Below, piece by piece: positions 1-7,933 of a stretch of DNA of 52,622 nucleotides (its first letter is position 1; each line of letters begins with the position of its first letter). Made by a program: the position numbers and the translations under genes. The notes below the pieces were generated by a model that saw only the letters and a program-made list of their open reading frames with translations, was not told the DNA's origin and made no database searches. The DNA is from Bog-756 sp035531955 (GTDB lineage: Bacteria > Actinomycetota > Acidimicrobiia > Acidimicrobiales > RAAP-2): positions 1-52,622 of the forward strand of contig DATKRZ010000065.1 of NCBI GenBank assembly GCA_035531955.1. Reading direction: 5' to 3'.

Positions 1-2
1 TG

Positions 3-140
3 ACGGCGGTCCTGGCGTCGAGGGCGCCCCACCTGGTGCCCGAGGCGCTTGCCCTCCCGCCACCGGTCTGGATCGACGTCGCCACCGGGAGGCAGGCGGC
101 TCCCCGACGCCTCGCCCCGGTGGTGCCGGTGATGGCCTGA
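3..140 (+). CDS. C-terminal fragment of an unidentified protein (truncated by window edge)
   Basis: An open frame enters from the left edge and stops at TGA 138-140, leaving 45 residues. The tail is rich in Pro, Ala and Arg and contains a WIDVATGR stretch. No family is recognised from so short a fragment. It points towards the minus-strand P450 operon and ends about 40 bases before that operon's stop codon, so the two units are convergent. Codon bias (G/C in third positions) fits a real gene end. Confidence 0.45.
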   Translation, partial: TAVLASRAPHLVPEALALPPPVWIDVATGRQAAPRRLAPVVPVMA

Positions 141-181
141 ACCCCCGGCCCGGGACGGACCGATGGGCCCGGTGCGGAGGG

Positions 182-742
182 CTAGACGCCCTCCCAGAGC
201 CCGACCGGGGCCTGGCCCAGCCGGTAGTGCCCGGGCTGGCGCTGGCCCGAGGTGGCCCGCTCCAGGCGCTTCTGCATGCCCTCGGTGAGGGTGCCAGCCT
301 TGATCATCTCGAAATAGACGGCGGTGGCGTTGCCGACGTCGAAGAAGTCCCTCTGCCAGCTCCACCGGAAGTCCCCCGCATAGCGGAACCAGCTGCCGCC
401 GAGCCCGGCGATCTCGTAGGGGGACCCGTCGGGCCGGGTGGCGTCGGCCACCTGCTTCCACAGACCGAGGATCTCGCCCTGGACGTCATCGATCAGGACC
501 CGCTGGTAGGGGTAGACCCACCCCCCGAGGCCCTCCATCTCGTAGCCCAGCGCGTACTCGCGGATCTGGTCCCGGCCCACGGCCATGAACTCGTCGGTCG
601 GGCCCACGTTCCAGCCGTAGGTGGCGTCCTCGGTGTACATCTCGGCCATCGGCGACCAGTCGAGATGCTCCTCGCAGCGCCGGTTGATGTCCAACCACCG
701 CTGCATCATCTCTTCGAGCTCGCTGCGTGGGAATGACGGCAT
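182..742 (-). CDS. SnoaL/NTF2-like protein, possibly ketosteroid-isomerase-like
   Basis: This 186-residue protein has the look of the SnoaL/NTF2-like alpha+beta-cone fold: an N-terminal helix with the pattern EEMMQRWLDINRRCEE, an acidic MYTEDATY segment and late aromatic strands (GGSWFRYAGDFRWSW). The start ATG at 742 is chosen because AGGAGG lies just upstream; a longer in-frame reading to 826 would run through the ferredoxin gene. It is the last gene of the CYP51 operon, 4 bases after the ferredoxin. In M. tuberculosis the equivalent neighbourhood carries Rv0760c, a ketosteroid-isomerase-like protein (recalled knowledge). A role on a steroid-like or polycyclic substrate is inference. Confidence 0.8.
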   Translation of the reverse strand: MPSFPRSELEEMMQRWLDINRRCEEHLDWSPMAEMYTEDATYGWNVGPTDEFMAVGRDQIREYALGYEMEGLGGWVYPYQRVLIDDVQGEILGLWKQVADATRPDGSPYEIAGLGGSWFRYAGDFRWSWQRDFFDVGNATAVYFEMIKAGTLTEGMQKRLERATSGQRQPGHYRLGQAPVGLWEGV

Positions 743-746
743 GGGC

Positions 747-944
747 CTATTCCTCCTCGGTGATGCGAAGCGCGGACGTGGGACAGTACCGGACTGCGGC
801 CTCGACCTCATCCCGGTGGCCGTCACCGGGTCGGTCCTCGAGGACGGTCACCTTGGCGCTCCTGGCCAGTTGGAAGACGGTGGGCGCCTCGGACTCGCAC
901 ACCCCGTGGCCCTGGCAGAGGTCGAGGTCCACAGAAACGCGCAT
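747..944 (-). CDS. 3Fe-4S ferredoxin, electron donor to the adjacent P450s
   Basis: This is a 65-residue ferredoxin with C10-x2-H13-x2-C16 and C54-P. The three cysteines, with His at the usual fourth-ligand position, are typical of actinobacterial 3Fe-4S P450 ferredoxins. The protein is highly acidic. Its ATG overlaps the stop codon of cyp51 by four bases (ATGA), so it is translationally coupled to its likely redox partner. By context it corresponds to mycobacterial Rv0763c, which reduces CYP51. No ferredoxin reductase is visible in this window. Confidence 0.92.
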   Translation of the reverse strand: MRVSVDLDLCQGHGVCESEAPTVFQLARSAKVTVLEDRPGDGHRDEVEAAVRYCPTSALRITEEE

Positions 945-2326
945 CAGGCCGACGCCTGTCCTTGGGCAGCCTTGCGACGGTAGCGGACCACGCAGGGCTG
1001 CTGGAGTTGGACGACCATCTTCGAGTGGTCGTTGCGGTAGGAGGCCGACGGTTGGGCCAGTTCGAACTCCCAGTCCGACAGCAGGACGGAGAAGATGGCC
1101 TTCAGCTGCATCATGGCGAAGGCCGCCCCCACGCACCGGTGGCGTCCCGCCCCGAAAGGGATCCAGGTCCAGGGATTCGACCGGTCGTCCTCGCGGGGCT
1201 CGAGGTACCGCGACGGCCGGAACGAGTCGGCGTCGGGGAAATCCTCGGGGATCCGATTGGAGACCGACGGGCTGGCCCCGACCATCTGGCCCGCCTTGAC
1301 GGCATAGCCTTCGACCTCGACGTCCTCCTTGGCCACCCGCAGGAGCAGGATGAGCGGCGGATGGAGGCGGAGTGCCTCCTTGATGGCCGACTCCAGGTGT
1401 GGCATCGCCCGCAGGGCCTGGTAGCTGACCTCGGCCCCTCCCGCGTAGAGCTCGTCGAGCTCGCGCTCCACCGCGTCCAGGTCCCCGGGGTGGCGGAGCA
1501 GCTCGATAAGGGTCCAGGCCGCGGTGCCCGAGGTGGTGTGGTGGCCGGCGAACATCATCGAGATGAACATGCCGGTGACCTCGTCGGCGACGAAGCGGGG
1601 TGACCCGTCCTCGTTGGTGATCGACATCAGGACGTCCAAGAGGTCGCGCTCGCCGTCCTCGACCGCCGGACCGGCCGCCCTGCGCTCCATGATGCCCTCG
1701 ACCAGCTCGACCAGCCCCACCCGGGCCGCGTCCCGGCGGCGGAAGCTCTCGATCGGGGCGTAGGGGTCGACATAGGCGATGGCGTCGGTGCCCTGCTCGA
1801 GGTCGTGGTAGAGCTCGGCGAACCGCTTGTCCAGCTCGTTGCGGAACCGCTTGCCGATCAGGCAGGCCGAGGACGTGTAGATGGTCAGCTCGGCGAACCA
1901 GTCGAGGAGGTCGATCTCTCCGCGGACCGCCCACCCGGACACCATGCGCGCCACCTCGTCGGCGATGGTGGCCGCATGCCCGCGCATGAACTTGTCCCGG
2001 AGGGCCTGGTTGTGGAGCATCTCCCGACGCCGCTCCGGCGGGGCGTCGAAGACGACCCCCTCGCCGAACACCGGGGTCATGAACGGGTACGCCTCGGCCT
2101 GATCCAGGACCTCCTCGGGAGCACGGAAGAAGAACTCGTTGGCCTCGGCGCCCGTCATCAGCACCACGTCCCGCTCGGCCAACCGGAAGATCCCGACATC
2201 GCCGCACTCGGCCCGGACCCGGTCGAGGAGGGCGATCGGGTCCACCCGGAGCTCGTCGAGGTGGCCGTTCTCCCCATGACCACCGGACACCCGTGGCGGC
2301 TCGCCACGTCCCACCGCTTTGCTCAT
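944..2326 (-). CDS. cyp51: Cytochrome P450 CYP51 (sterol 14-alpha-demethylase family)
   Basis: This 460-residue P450 carries the CYP51 diagnostic B'-helix stretch (YPFMTPVFGEGVVFDA), the I-helix FAGHHTTSGT, ExxR in KEALR, and the heme loop FGAGRHRCVG with Cys398. It aligns well from memory with M. tuberculosis CYP51 over its length. CYP51 enzymes remove the 14-alpha methyl group of sterols; the substrate in bacteria without sterol synthesis is unsettled. The ATG at 2326 overlaps the upstream SDR stop (ATGA), and the stop overlaps the ferredoxin start. A longer in-frame reading upstream to 2635 lies inside the SDR gene and is rejected. Confidence 0.95.
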   Translation of the reverse strand: MSKAVGRGEPPRVSGGHGENGHLDELRVDPIALLDRVRAECGDVGIFRLAERDVVLMTGAEANEFFFRAPEEVLDQAEAYPFMTPVFGEGVVFDAPPERRREMLHNQALRDKFMRGHAATIADEVARMVSGWAVRGEIDLLDWFAELTIYTSSACLIGKRFRNELDKRFAELYHDLEQGTDAIAYVDPYAPIESFRRRDAARVGLVELVEGIMERRAAGPAVEDGERDLLDVLMSITNEDGSPRFVADEVTGMFISMMFAGHHTTSGTAAWTLIELLRHPGDLDAVERELDELYAGGAEVSYQALRAMPHLESAIKEALRLHPPLILLLRVAKEDVEVEGYAVKAGQMVGASPSVSNRIPEDFPDADSFRPSRYLEPREDDRSNPWTWIPFGAGRHRCVGAAFAMMQLKAIFSVLLSDWEFELAQPSASYRNDHSKMVVQLQQPCVVRYRRKAAQGQASA

Positions 2327-3123
2327 CGGCTTCCCCCGTTCTTCGGATCGTCTCGGATCGGTGCTTCCGGCTGCAGTTCGATGACGGTGGCGTGGGTGCC
2401 GCGGGGCAGCGCCACCGCCGCGGCGATGGCCTGGGCCACGCCGGCCGGGCGCATGAAGTTGGAGTGCCGGGCGAATCCCCACGCAGCCCACTGCTCGATC
2501 ACCTCGGCGGTGACGTCGGGGTCCCAGTCCATGCCCATGCCGGTGAGGGTCGGCCCGGGACGCACGATCGTCGCCCGCACCCCGGTCCCCTCGAGCTCCA
2601 TCTGCAGTGACCGGACGTAGCCCTCCAGTCCCCATTTGGACGTGACGTAGGCGGCCATGGCCGGGCGGGGCCGCTCGACCACGTCGGAGGTGACGAAGAC
2701 GACGTCACCACGGCCGCGCTCGACCATGGCCGGGACCAGGGCGCGGACCAGCCGGTGGGTGCCACTCACGTTCACCTGCAGCACGCCGTCGAAGGCATCG
2801 GGTCCGGTTTCCAGCACCGATCCGGCCATGTTCTGGGCGGCGTTGGACACCACGATCTCGGTCGCTCCGACGGTGTCGACGGCCACCTTGGCGAACTGGT
2901 CGACCGAATCGCCGTCGGCCAGGTCGAGGTGGATGGCCACGGCGTCGCCGCCGTCGGCCCGGATGGCCGCCGCCGCGTCCTCGCACTCGGCGAGCCGCCT
3001 GGCCCCGAGCACGACTGGGTGTCCGAGTGCGGCCAGTGCCTCGGCCGCCGCCCGGCCGATGCCCGACGATGCCCCGGTGACCACGGCCGGGCGGCGGACG
3101 GGATGGGGTTCGAAGCGGGGCAT
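2323..3123 (-). CDS. Short-chain dehydrogenase/reductase (Rv0765c-like)
   Basis: A 266-residue classical SDR. It shows the TGASSGIG nucleotide-binding motif near residues 17-24, an NAAQ motif in place of NNAG, and catalytic Ser plus YVTSK (YxxxK) in mid-protein. NAD(P)H-dependent oxidation or reduction of a hydroxyl or ketone is expected. It sits between the two P450 genes with 4-base overlaps on both sides, so it probably acts on an alcohol or ketone made by them. Its position matches M. tuberculosis Rv0765c (recalled). The exact substrate is unknown. Confidence 0.9.
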   Translation of the reverse strand: MPRFEPHPVRRPAVVTGASSGIGRAAAEALAALGHPVVLGARRLAECEDAAAAIRADGGDAVAIHLDLADGDSVDQFAKVAVDTVGATEIVVSNAAQNMAGSVLETGPDAFDGVLQVNVSGTHRLVRALVPAMVERGRGDVVFVTSDVVERPRPAMAAYVTSKWGLEGYVRSLQMELEGTGVRATIVRPGPTLTGMGMDWDPDVTAEVIEQWAAWGFARHSNFMRPAGVAQAIAAAVALPRGTHATVIELQPEAPIRDDPKNGGSR

Positions 3124-4322
3124 CAGCGGAGGGTCACCGATGTGGGGAGGGCGGCGAGCCCCCGCACGTTGATCGAGTGGACCCGCTCGATGCCGTCCGG
3201 GTCGACGTCGTAGGAGGACACCCGCCTCACCAGCTCATCCAGGCCGATCCGCGCCTCCATCCGGGCCAGGGGTGCGCCCATGCAGAAGTGGCGCCCGCTG
3301 CCGAAGCTCACCAGTCGCGACGTGTCCCGGTCGAGGTCGTAGCGGTCGGGGTCCGGGAACACGTCCTCGTCACGGTTGGCCGACCCGACCAGCAGCAGCA
3401 CCCGCTCGCCTTCGGGGATATCGACCCCGTGCAGCCTCATCGGCACCCGGGTCACCCTCAGGAGCATCTGGCTCGAGGTGTCATAGCGCAGGGTCTCCTC
3501 GACCCAGTCGGTCACCCGCGTCGGGTCAGAGAGGGGCTTGGCCCGCTGGTCCGGGTTGTGCCATCCCCAGAGCCAGGCGTTGCCCAGCAGTTTGGTGGTC
3601 GTCTCGTTGCCGGCCACCACCATCAGGAACAAGAAGGCGATGACCTCCTCGTCGGTGAGCTTGTCGCCGTCGAGCTCCGCCTCGAGCAGCTCGGAGGTGA
3701 GGTCGTCCCGGGGGTCGGCCCGCCGCTGGTCGACCATGTCCTGGTAGTAACCGACCAGGGTGAGGGCGGCATCCATCCCGGCCTGTGGGACGTCGAACAG
3801 CCCGTCCTCGCGATGGACCACGAGGTCGGCCAGACGGCGCAGCTCGGCCCGGTCGGTGGCGGGCACTCCGACCAGCTCCGAGATGACGTCCATGGGAAGC
3901 CGGCCGGCGAAGTCGGCGATGAAGTCGAACGATCCCCGCTCCAGCGCGGGTTCGAGATGCTCGAGGGCGATGGCCCTGATCCGGTCCTCCATCCCCGCCA
4001 CCTTGGAGGGGGTGAACTTCTTCCCCACCAGCGAGCGCATCCGGGTGTGGCGGGGAGGGTCGAGGGCGAGGAAGGACATCATCTTGTGGGCGTTGGGGCC
4101 GAAGGCGCTTGGGTCGAGGGAGACGCCCTGGGCATTGGAGAACCCGTCCACGTTGCGGAACGCGGCCAGTACGTCGACGTGGCGGGACAGTGCCCAGAAG
4201 TCGAACTCCTCATTGCGGTAGACGGGGGCCTCCGACCGCAGACGGGCGTAGGTCGGATAGGGATCCTCGTGGATCTCGTAGGCATACGGGCTGTAGGCGA
4301 CCGGTTGGCGGGTGGTGGTCAC
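3123..4322 (-). CDS. Cytochrome P450, CYP123-like
   Basis: This 399-residue P450 has I-helix AGNETTTKLL, ExxR in EETLR, and the heme loop FGSGRHFCMG with Cys347. Long stretches (HEDPYP, GVSLDPS, FAGRLPMDVISEL, LRYDTSS) resemble M. tuberculosis CYP123 (Rv0766c) as I recall it, and it occupies the same place next to cyp51. The GTG start at 4322 overlaps the TetR stop (GTGA). It is a monooxygenase of unknown substrate that probably shares the operon's ferredoxin. Confidence 0.9.
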   Translation of the reverse strand: MTTTRQPVAYSPYAYEIHEDPYPTYARLRSEAPVYRNEEFDFWALSRHVDVLAAFRNVDGFSNAQGVSLDPSAFGPNAHKMMSFLALDPPRHTRMRSLVGKKFTPSKVAGMEDRIRAIALEHLEPALERGSFDFIADFAGRLPMDVISELVGVPATDRAELRRLADLVVHREDGLFDVPQAGMDAALTLVGYYQDMVDQRRADPRDDLTSELLEAELDGDKLTDEEVIAFLFLMVVAGNETTTKLLGNAWLWGWHNPDQRAKPLSDPTRVTDWVEETLRYDTSSQMLLRVTRVPMRLHGVDIPEGERVLLLVGSANRDEDVFPDPDRYDLDRDTSRLVSFGSGRHFCMGAPLARMEARIGLDELVRRVSSYDVDPDGIERVHSINVRGLAALPTSVTLR

Positions 4323-4966
4323 GAACCCGTTCCGCCTTCGGGTCCGCCGACCATCAGCCGGGCCGCACCGGCCAGGAACTCGGGGATGTCCGAAGACGAC
4401 ATGTGCCCCATGCCGGCGGTCAGCAGTGCCCCCGAGAAGCTCGTCTCCAGCACCCGTACCACCAACGGGTCCACTCCCCGGCCCAGGGCGGCGGCCAGGC
4501 GCCGGTGGATCTGCGCCCCGATCCGGTCGCGTAGGTGCTTCACGTCCGGATTGGGGCTCAACAGGGCCACCGTGCAGGCGTCGACCAGGGCCGGGCTCTC
4601 CGTGGTGAACAGCACCATGGCCCGGACCGAATCCGACAGGCGCTCGTAGACCGACCGGTCCGCGGAGGAGTCCACCGGCGGGAGGGCCCGCATCCGCCTC
4701 CACAACACCTCGGCGAGCAGATGGTCCTTGGAGCTGAAGTAGTTGTAGGCGGTGGCCGGGGCCACCCCGGCGCGCCGGGCCACCATGCGCACGGTCAGGC
4801 CGGAATAGCCGACCTCCTCGATGGCAGCCTCGGTTGCCTCCACCAGTTGCACGACCACTTCGGCCTGACGGGGCGTCAGTCGGCGACGGGTGGCCTCGAA
4901 CACATGGGCCTCGTCGGTCGGCCGGAGGGCGACGGTCTCGCTCATCGACGAAGGCTCACTGGTCAC
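4319..4966 (-). CDS. TetR-family transcriptional regulator of the CYP51 locus
   Basis: This 215-residue protein has an N-terminal TetR helix-turn-helix: MVARRAGVAPATAYNYFSSKDHLLAEVL at about residues 60-87, with the typical Y-x-YF-x-K-L signature. The C-terminal ligand-binding part is all-helical. A GTG at 4966 is chosen because it overlaps the upstream stop; ATG at 4945 is an alternative that trims seven residues. It lies inside the P450 operon and close to the divergent promoter at 5686-5737, which contains a TetR-size palindrome, so it probably represses both arms. The inducer is probably a substrate of the operon (inference). Confidence 0.88.
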   Translation of the reverse strand: MTSEPSSMSETVALRPTDEAHVFEATRRRLTPRQAEVVVQLVEATEAAIEEVGYSGLTVRMVARRAGVAPATAYNYFSSKDHLLAEVLWRRMRALPPVDSSADRSVYERLSDSVRAMVLFTTESPALVDACTVALLSPNPDVKHLRDRIGAQIHRRLAAALGRGVDPLVVRVLETSFSGALLTAGMGHMSSSDIPEFLAGAARLMVGGPEGGTGS

Positions 4967-5699
4967 CGTCAGCGGGCATCGGGTGGAACGGGATGTGGGG
5001 CGTACCGTCGCGCATCGGCGGAAACTCGAAATTGGCCGCGGTGGTCATTTTGGTGACCGTGGTGATCTCCGCTTCGGGCAGGGTTTCGTTGTCGTCGTCG
5101 ATGACGAGCTCCCACCGGCAGTGGGGCGCCCGGTCCGAAGGGACCCGTGGGGGACGGTGGACATGGCGTATGTGCGCCTTGGGGTTGATGGCCTGGGCGG
5201 TCACATCGAACGTCCCGTCCTCGATGTGGTGGCACATGCCGGTGACCATCTTGTCCCCCCACGGCTCGGCATCCATCAGGGCGCCGCAGTAGGCGAGCTC
5301 GAAGAACCCGTGCCGCTCGTCGACGACCTCGTAGCGGACGTCGAGGTAGTGGTGGGGAAACCCCGGATCGAGCTGGAGCACCTTGAAGATCGCCTCGACG
5401 TCGTTCCCCTCGACACCCATGATCCGGCGCAGGCGCTGTCCGTACACGGGGCTGGCGCCCCGCCACTCCTCGATGGCCAGCCGCTCCATCTCCTCCATCC
5501 CGTGCGACATGCCGATGGCCGCGCACATCGAGCGATCGAGGATGTGCACGGCCTGGGCGTACTCGCGCACCAGGCGGACCAGCGCCTCCCGGGACAGGTC
5601 CTCGTAGCGGAAATCGGCCCGGAAGGCCCCGGAGTAGTCGGCCAGGCCGTCCCCGTCGGGAGCCTGGTCCCCGGGCTTCTCCCCTTTGCCGTGGGCCAT
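4956..5699 (-). CDS. Conserved-looking protein of unknown function, first gene of the P450 operon
   Basis: I do not recognise the family of this 247-residue soluble protein. It has an N-terminal helical half (EALVRLVREYAQAVHILDR) and a central segment with scattered Cys and His (CGALMDAEPWGDKM, then CHHIEDGTF), followed by a His-rich stretch and a C-terminal beta-type tail. No signal peptide or membrane helix is present. The ATG at 5699 follows a TATAGT -10 box by eight bases, so the message is probably leaderless. As promoter-proximal gene of the CYP51/CYP123 operon it may belong to the same pathway. The 11-base overlap with the TetR gene supports cotranscription. Confidence 0.75.
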   Translation of the reverse strand: MAHGKGEKPGDQAPDGDGLADYSGAFRADFRYEDLSREALVRLVREYAQAVHILDRSMCAAIGMSHGMEEMERLAIEEWRGASPVYGQRLRRIMGVEGNDVEAIFKVLQLDPGFPHHYLDVRYEVVDERHGFFELAYCGALMDAEPWGDKMVTGMCHHIEDGTFDVTAQAINPKAHIRHVHRPPRVPSDRAPHCRWELVIDDDNETLPEAEITTVTKMTTAANFEFPPMRDGTPHIPFHPMPADGDQ

Positions 5700-5737
5700 T
5701 GATGTGGACTATAGTCTGGACAGTTGTCCAAGTACAA
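5686..5737. promoter_or_regulatory. Divergent promoter with palindromic operator candidate
   Basis: ACTATAGT at 5708-5715 is self-complementary and gives a TATAGT -10 box on both strands. On the minus strand TTGTAC (5737-5732) lies 18 bases upstream; on the plus strand TTGCCG (5686-5691) lies 18 bases upstream. Between them, 5717-5730 is TGGACAGTTGTCCA, a perfect 6-bp inverted repeat with a 2-base centre. A protein bound there would block both units. The nearby TetR gene at 4319-4966 is the obvious candidate. The site is seen; the regulator assignment is inference. Confidence 0.6.
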
Positions 5738-5765
5738 GCCCGCCGACCTGCCAGGGGGAGACCGA

Positions 5766-6662
5766 GTGCCGAACGACCAGACCCCTGTCCGTTCCCGGCC
5801 CGGGGAGACGCCCGTCGTCGGTGTGATCGGGCTCGGGGCCATAGGCGGCGGGGTGGCCGCCAACGTGGTGCGGGAGGGGTTCCCCCTTGTGGCATTCGAC
5901 GTGCGATCGGAGGCCGTCGACCCGTATCGGGACCGGGCCACGGTCGCCCGCTCGCCGGCCGACCTGGTCGGCGGTTCGGACCTGGTGGTGGTGGCGGTGG
6001 TCAACGACGAGCAGGTCCACGAGGTGCTGTCCGGACCCGGGGGTGGCCTGGCCGCCGGCGCCGACACCACGTTCATCCTCGTCAGCACCATCTCGGCCGC
6101 CTGCGTCGAGGCCATCGGCGCCGAGGCCCGGGAGGCCGGTGCGGAGGTGGTCGACTGCGGAGTGAGCGGCGGTCCCGGAGCTGCCGCCTCCGGCGACCTG
6201 GTCTGCATGGTCGGTGGGGACCCTCCTGCCATCGAACGGGCCCGGCCGGTGTTCGACGCCATCGGGTCGTTGACCGTGACCATGGGGCCCTTCGGCTCGG
6301 GGCTGGCGGCCAAGCTGGCCCGCAATCTGGTGCAGTACGGGTCATGGCTCGCCGCCTACGAGGGCCAGCGGCTGGCCGAGGCGGCCGGCGTCCAGCTGGC
6401 CGACCTGGCCACGGTCATCCGGGCCAGCGACGCGCTGATCGGCGGCACCTCCACCCTGATGTTCCGGCCTACCGTGGCCCAGTTCACCGCCGCCGACGAC
6501 GACCGATTGGTGGCGGCCATGCGAGCGGGCGCGTCGTTGGCCCACAAGGACCTGCAGGCGGCCCTGGAGCTGGCGCAGTCGCTCGATGTCCGGCTGCCGC
6601 TTGCGGAGATGGCCGAAGTCCGCTGCGATGAGGTCTTCGGATTGGAAGGGATGGACCGATGA
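5766..6662 (+). CDS. NAD(P)-dependent beta-hydroxyacid dehydrogenase (3-hydroxyisobutyrate dehydrogenase family)
   Basis: This 298-residue protein has an N-terminal Rossmann motif GVIGLGAIGGGVAANV, the substrate-loop signature DCGVSGGPGAA, and the catalytic-lysine region GSGLAAKLARN. Together these define the 6-phosphogluconate/3-hydroxyisobutyrate dehydrogenase family. The GTG at 5766 is chosen for its GGGGGAG ribosome site; an in-frame TTG at 5724 lies inside the operator. It opens the plus-strand arm of the locus. The corresponding mycobacterial gene is Rv0770 (recalled). The substrate is probably a short or CoA-linked beta-hydroxy acid, not proven. Confidence 0.88.
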   Translation: MPNDQTPVRSRPGETPVVGVIGLGAIGGGVAANVVREGFPLVAFDVRSEAVDPYRDRATVARSPADLVGGSDLVVVAVVNDEQVHEVLSGPGGGLAAGADTTFILVSTISAACVEAIGAEAREAGAEVVDCGVSGGPGAAASGDLVCMVGGDPPAIERARPVFDAIGSLTVTMGPFGSGLAAKLARNLVQYGSWLAAYEGQRLAEAAGVQLADLATVIRASDALIGGTSTLMFRPTVAQFTAADDDRLVAAMRAGASLAHKDLQAALELAQSLDVRLPLAEMAEVRCDEVFGLEGMDR

Positions 6663-6704
6663 ACCACACCCGATCCGGTGTCCCGTGCAGGCAGGCGGCC
6701 ACCG

Positions 6705-7127
6705 ATGGATGAGACCGGCGGAGCCGGACCGGCGGGCCCGACGGGGGAGGAGGGCCCCGGTTCCCCACGGGCCCGGGGCATCGCCAAGATGCAGGAGGTC
6801 TACGGGTTCTCCGTCGACCCGGCCACCGTCGCCGGGCCCTATGTGGACTTCACCGTCGACCACCTGTTCGGCGAGGTGTGGACCAGGTCCGACCTCGACA
6901 TCCGGGACCGGCGTCTCATCACCCTCGGCGTCCTCGCCGCTCTGGGACAGTCCCAGTTGGTCGAGATCCAGTTCCAGTCGGCGCTCGACCGGGAGGAGTT
7001 GTCAGAGGACCAGGTCCGCGAGGCGGTGGTCCATCTGGCTCACTACATCGGCTGGCCGCTTTCGACCGGGGTCAACGAGGCGGCCGAAAAGGTCATCGCC
7101 CGCCGCAATCGCCCAGCCGGCTCGTGA
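6705..7127 (+). CDS. Carboxymuconolactone decarboxylase / AhpD-like family protein
   Basis: This 140-residue protein has the all-helical CMD fold: RDRRLITLGVLAALGQ followed by a late helix LAHYIGWPLSTGVNEAAEK. The CxxC pair of AhpD peroxidase-type members is absent, so a gamma-carboxymuconolactone-decarboxylase-like reaction is more likely than disulphide chemistry. ATG 6705 is used; an in-frame GTG at 6678 would add nine residues. It follows the dehydrogenase by 42 bases. Mycobacterial Rv0771 is the positional counterpart (recalled). Confidence 0.85.
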   Translation: MDETGGAGPAGPTGEEGPGSPRARGIAKMQEVYGFSVDPATVAGPYVDFTVDHLFGEVWTRSDLDIRDRRLITLGVLAALGQSQLVEIQFQSALDREELSEDQVREAVVHLAHYIGWPLSTGVNEAAEKVIARRNRPAGS

Positions 7128-7174
7128 CACCCCGCACCGATCCCCTCGAATCGGGCTCCGCCCACCCGGCCCCG

Positions 7175-7933
7175 ATGGTCCGCTTCGATTTCTCCGGCAA
7201 GGTGGCCATCGTCACCGGTTCGGGCGGCGGCATCGGCCAGGCCTACGCTGAGGCGCTGGCCGCCGCCGGTGCCGCCGTGATGGTCGCCGACATCGCCGAG
7301 GAGCGGGCGGCCGAGGTGGCCGCCGGCATCCGTTCCTCCGGGGGCGAGGCCGATTCGGTCGGCGTGGATGTGGCCGACCCGGGCTCGGCGGCGGCCATGG
7401 CCGCCCGCACCGTCGACCGCTACGGCGGCCTCGATTACCTCGTCAACAACGCGGCCATCTTCGGCGGGATGCAGCTCGACCTGTTGCTCACCGTGGACTG
7501 GGAGTACCTGAACCGGTTCCTCTCGGTCAACATGCTCGGGGCCCTCAACTGCGTGCGGGCCTGCTATCCGGCGATGAAGGCCAGGGGAGGCGGGGCGATC
7601 GTCAACCAGTCGTCCACCGCGGCCTACATGTACGCCGGCTTCTACGGGCTGGCCAAGGCCGGGGTCAACTCGATCACCCAGCAACTGGCCCACGAGCTCG
7701 GCGGCCAGCACATCCGGACCAATGCCATCGCCCCCGGGCCGATCGACACCGTGGCGTCGCGGACGGTGGTCCCCGATGCCTTCATGAAGCCCATCCTGGC
7801 CTCGCTGGCGCTCAAGCGGCAGGGAGAGACGACGGACCTGGTGGGCATGTGCCTGTTCCTGCTGTCCGACGAGGCGTCGTGGATCACCGGCCACGTCTTC
7901 AATGTCGACGGCGGCCAGGTGGTCCGCCCGTGA
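7175..7933 (+). CDS. Short-chain dehydrogenase/reductase (Rv0769-like)
   Basis: A 252-residue SDR with GSGGGIG at about residues 14-20, NNAAIFGGM, catalytic Ser in VNQSSTAA, YGLAK, and the C-terminal GHVFNVDGGQ. It is closely similar, from memory, to M. tuberculosis Rv0769. ATG 7175 matches that family's N-terminus. An in-frame GTG at 7124, overlapping the previous stop as GTGA, would add 17 low-complexity residues and remains possible. It probably oxidises a secondary alcohol in the same pathway as the flanking beta-oxidation-type enzymes. Confidence 0.9.
   Translation: MVRFDFSGKVAIVTGSGGGIGQAYAEALAAAGAAVMVADIAEERAAEVAAGIRSSGGEADSVGVDVADPGSAAAMAARTVDRYGGLDYLVNNAAIFGGMQLDLLLTVDWEYLNRFLSVNMLGALNCVRACYPAMKARGGGAIVNQSSTAAYMYAGFYGLAKAGVNSITQQLAHELGGQHIRTNAIAPGPIDTVASRTVVPDAFMKPILASLALKRQGETTDLVGMCLFLLSDEASWITGHVFNVDGGQVVRP

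Noticed and set aside
3177..4649. A 490-codon plus-strand frame opposite the CYP123-like gene
   Set aside because: His/Pro/Gly-rich mirror of a clear P450 gene, with no domain and no promoter.
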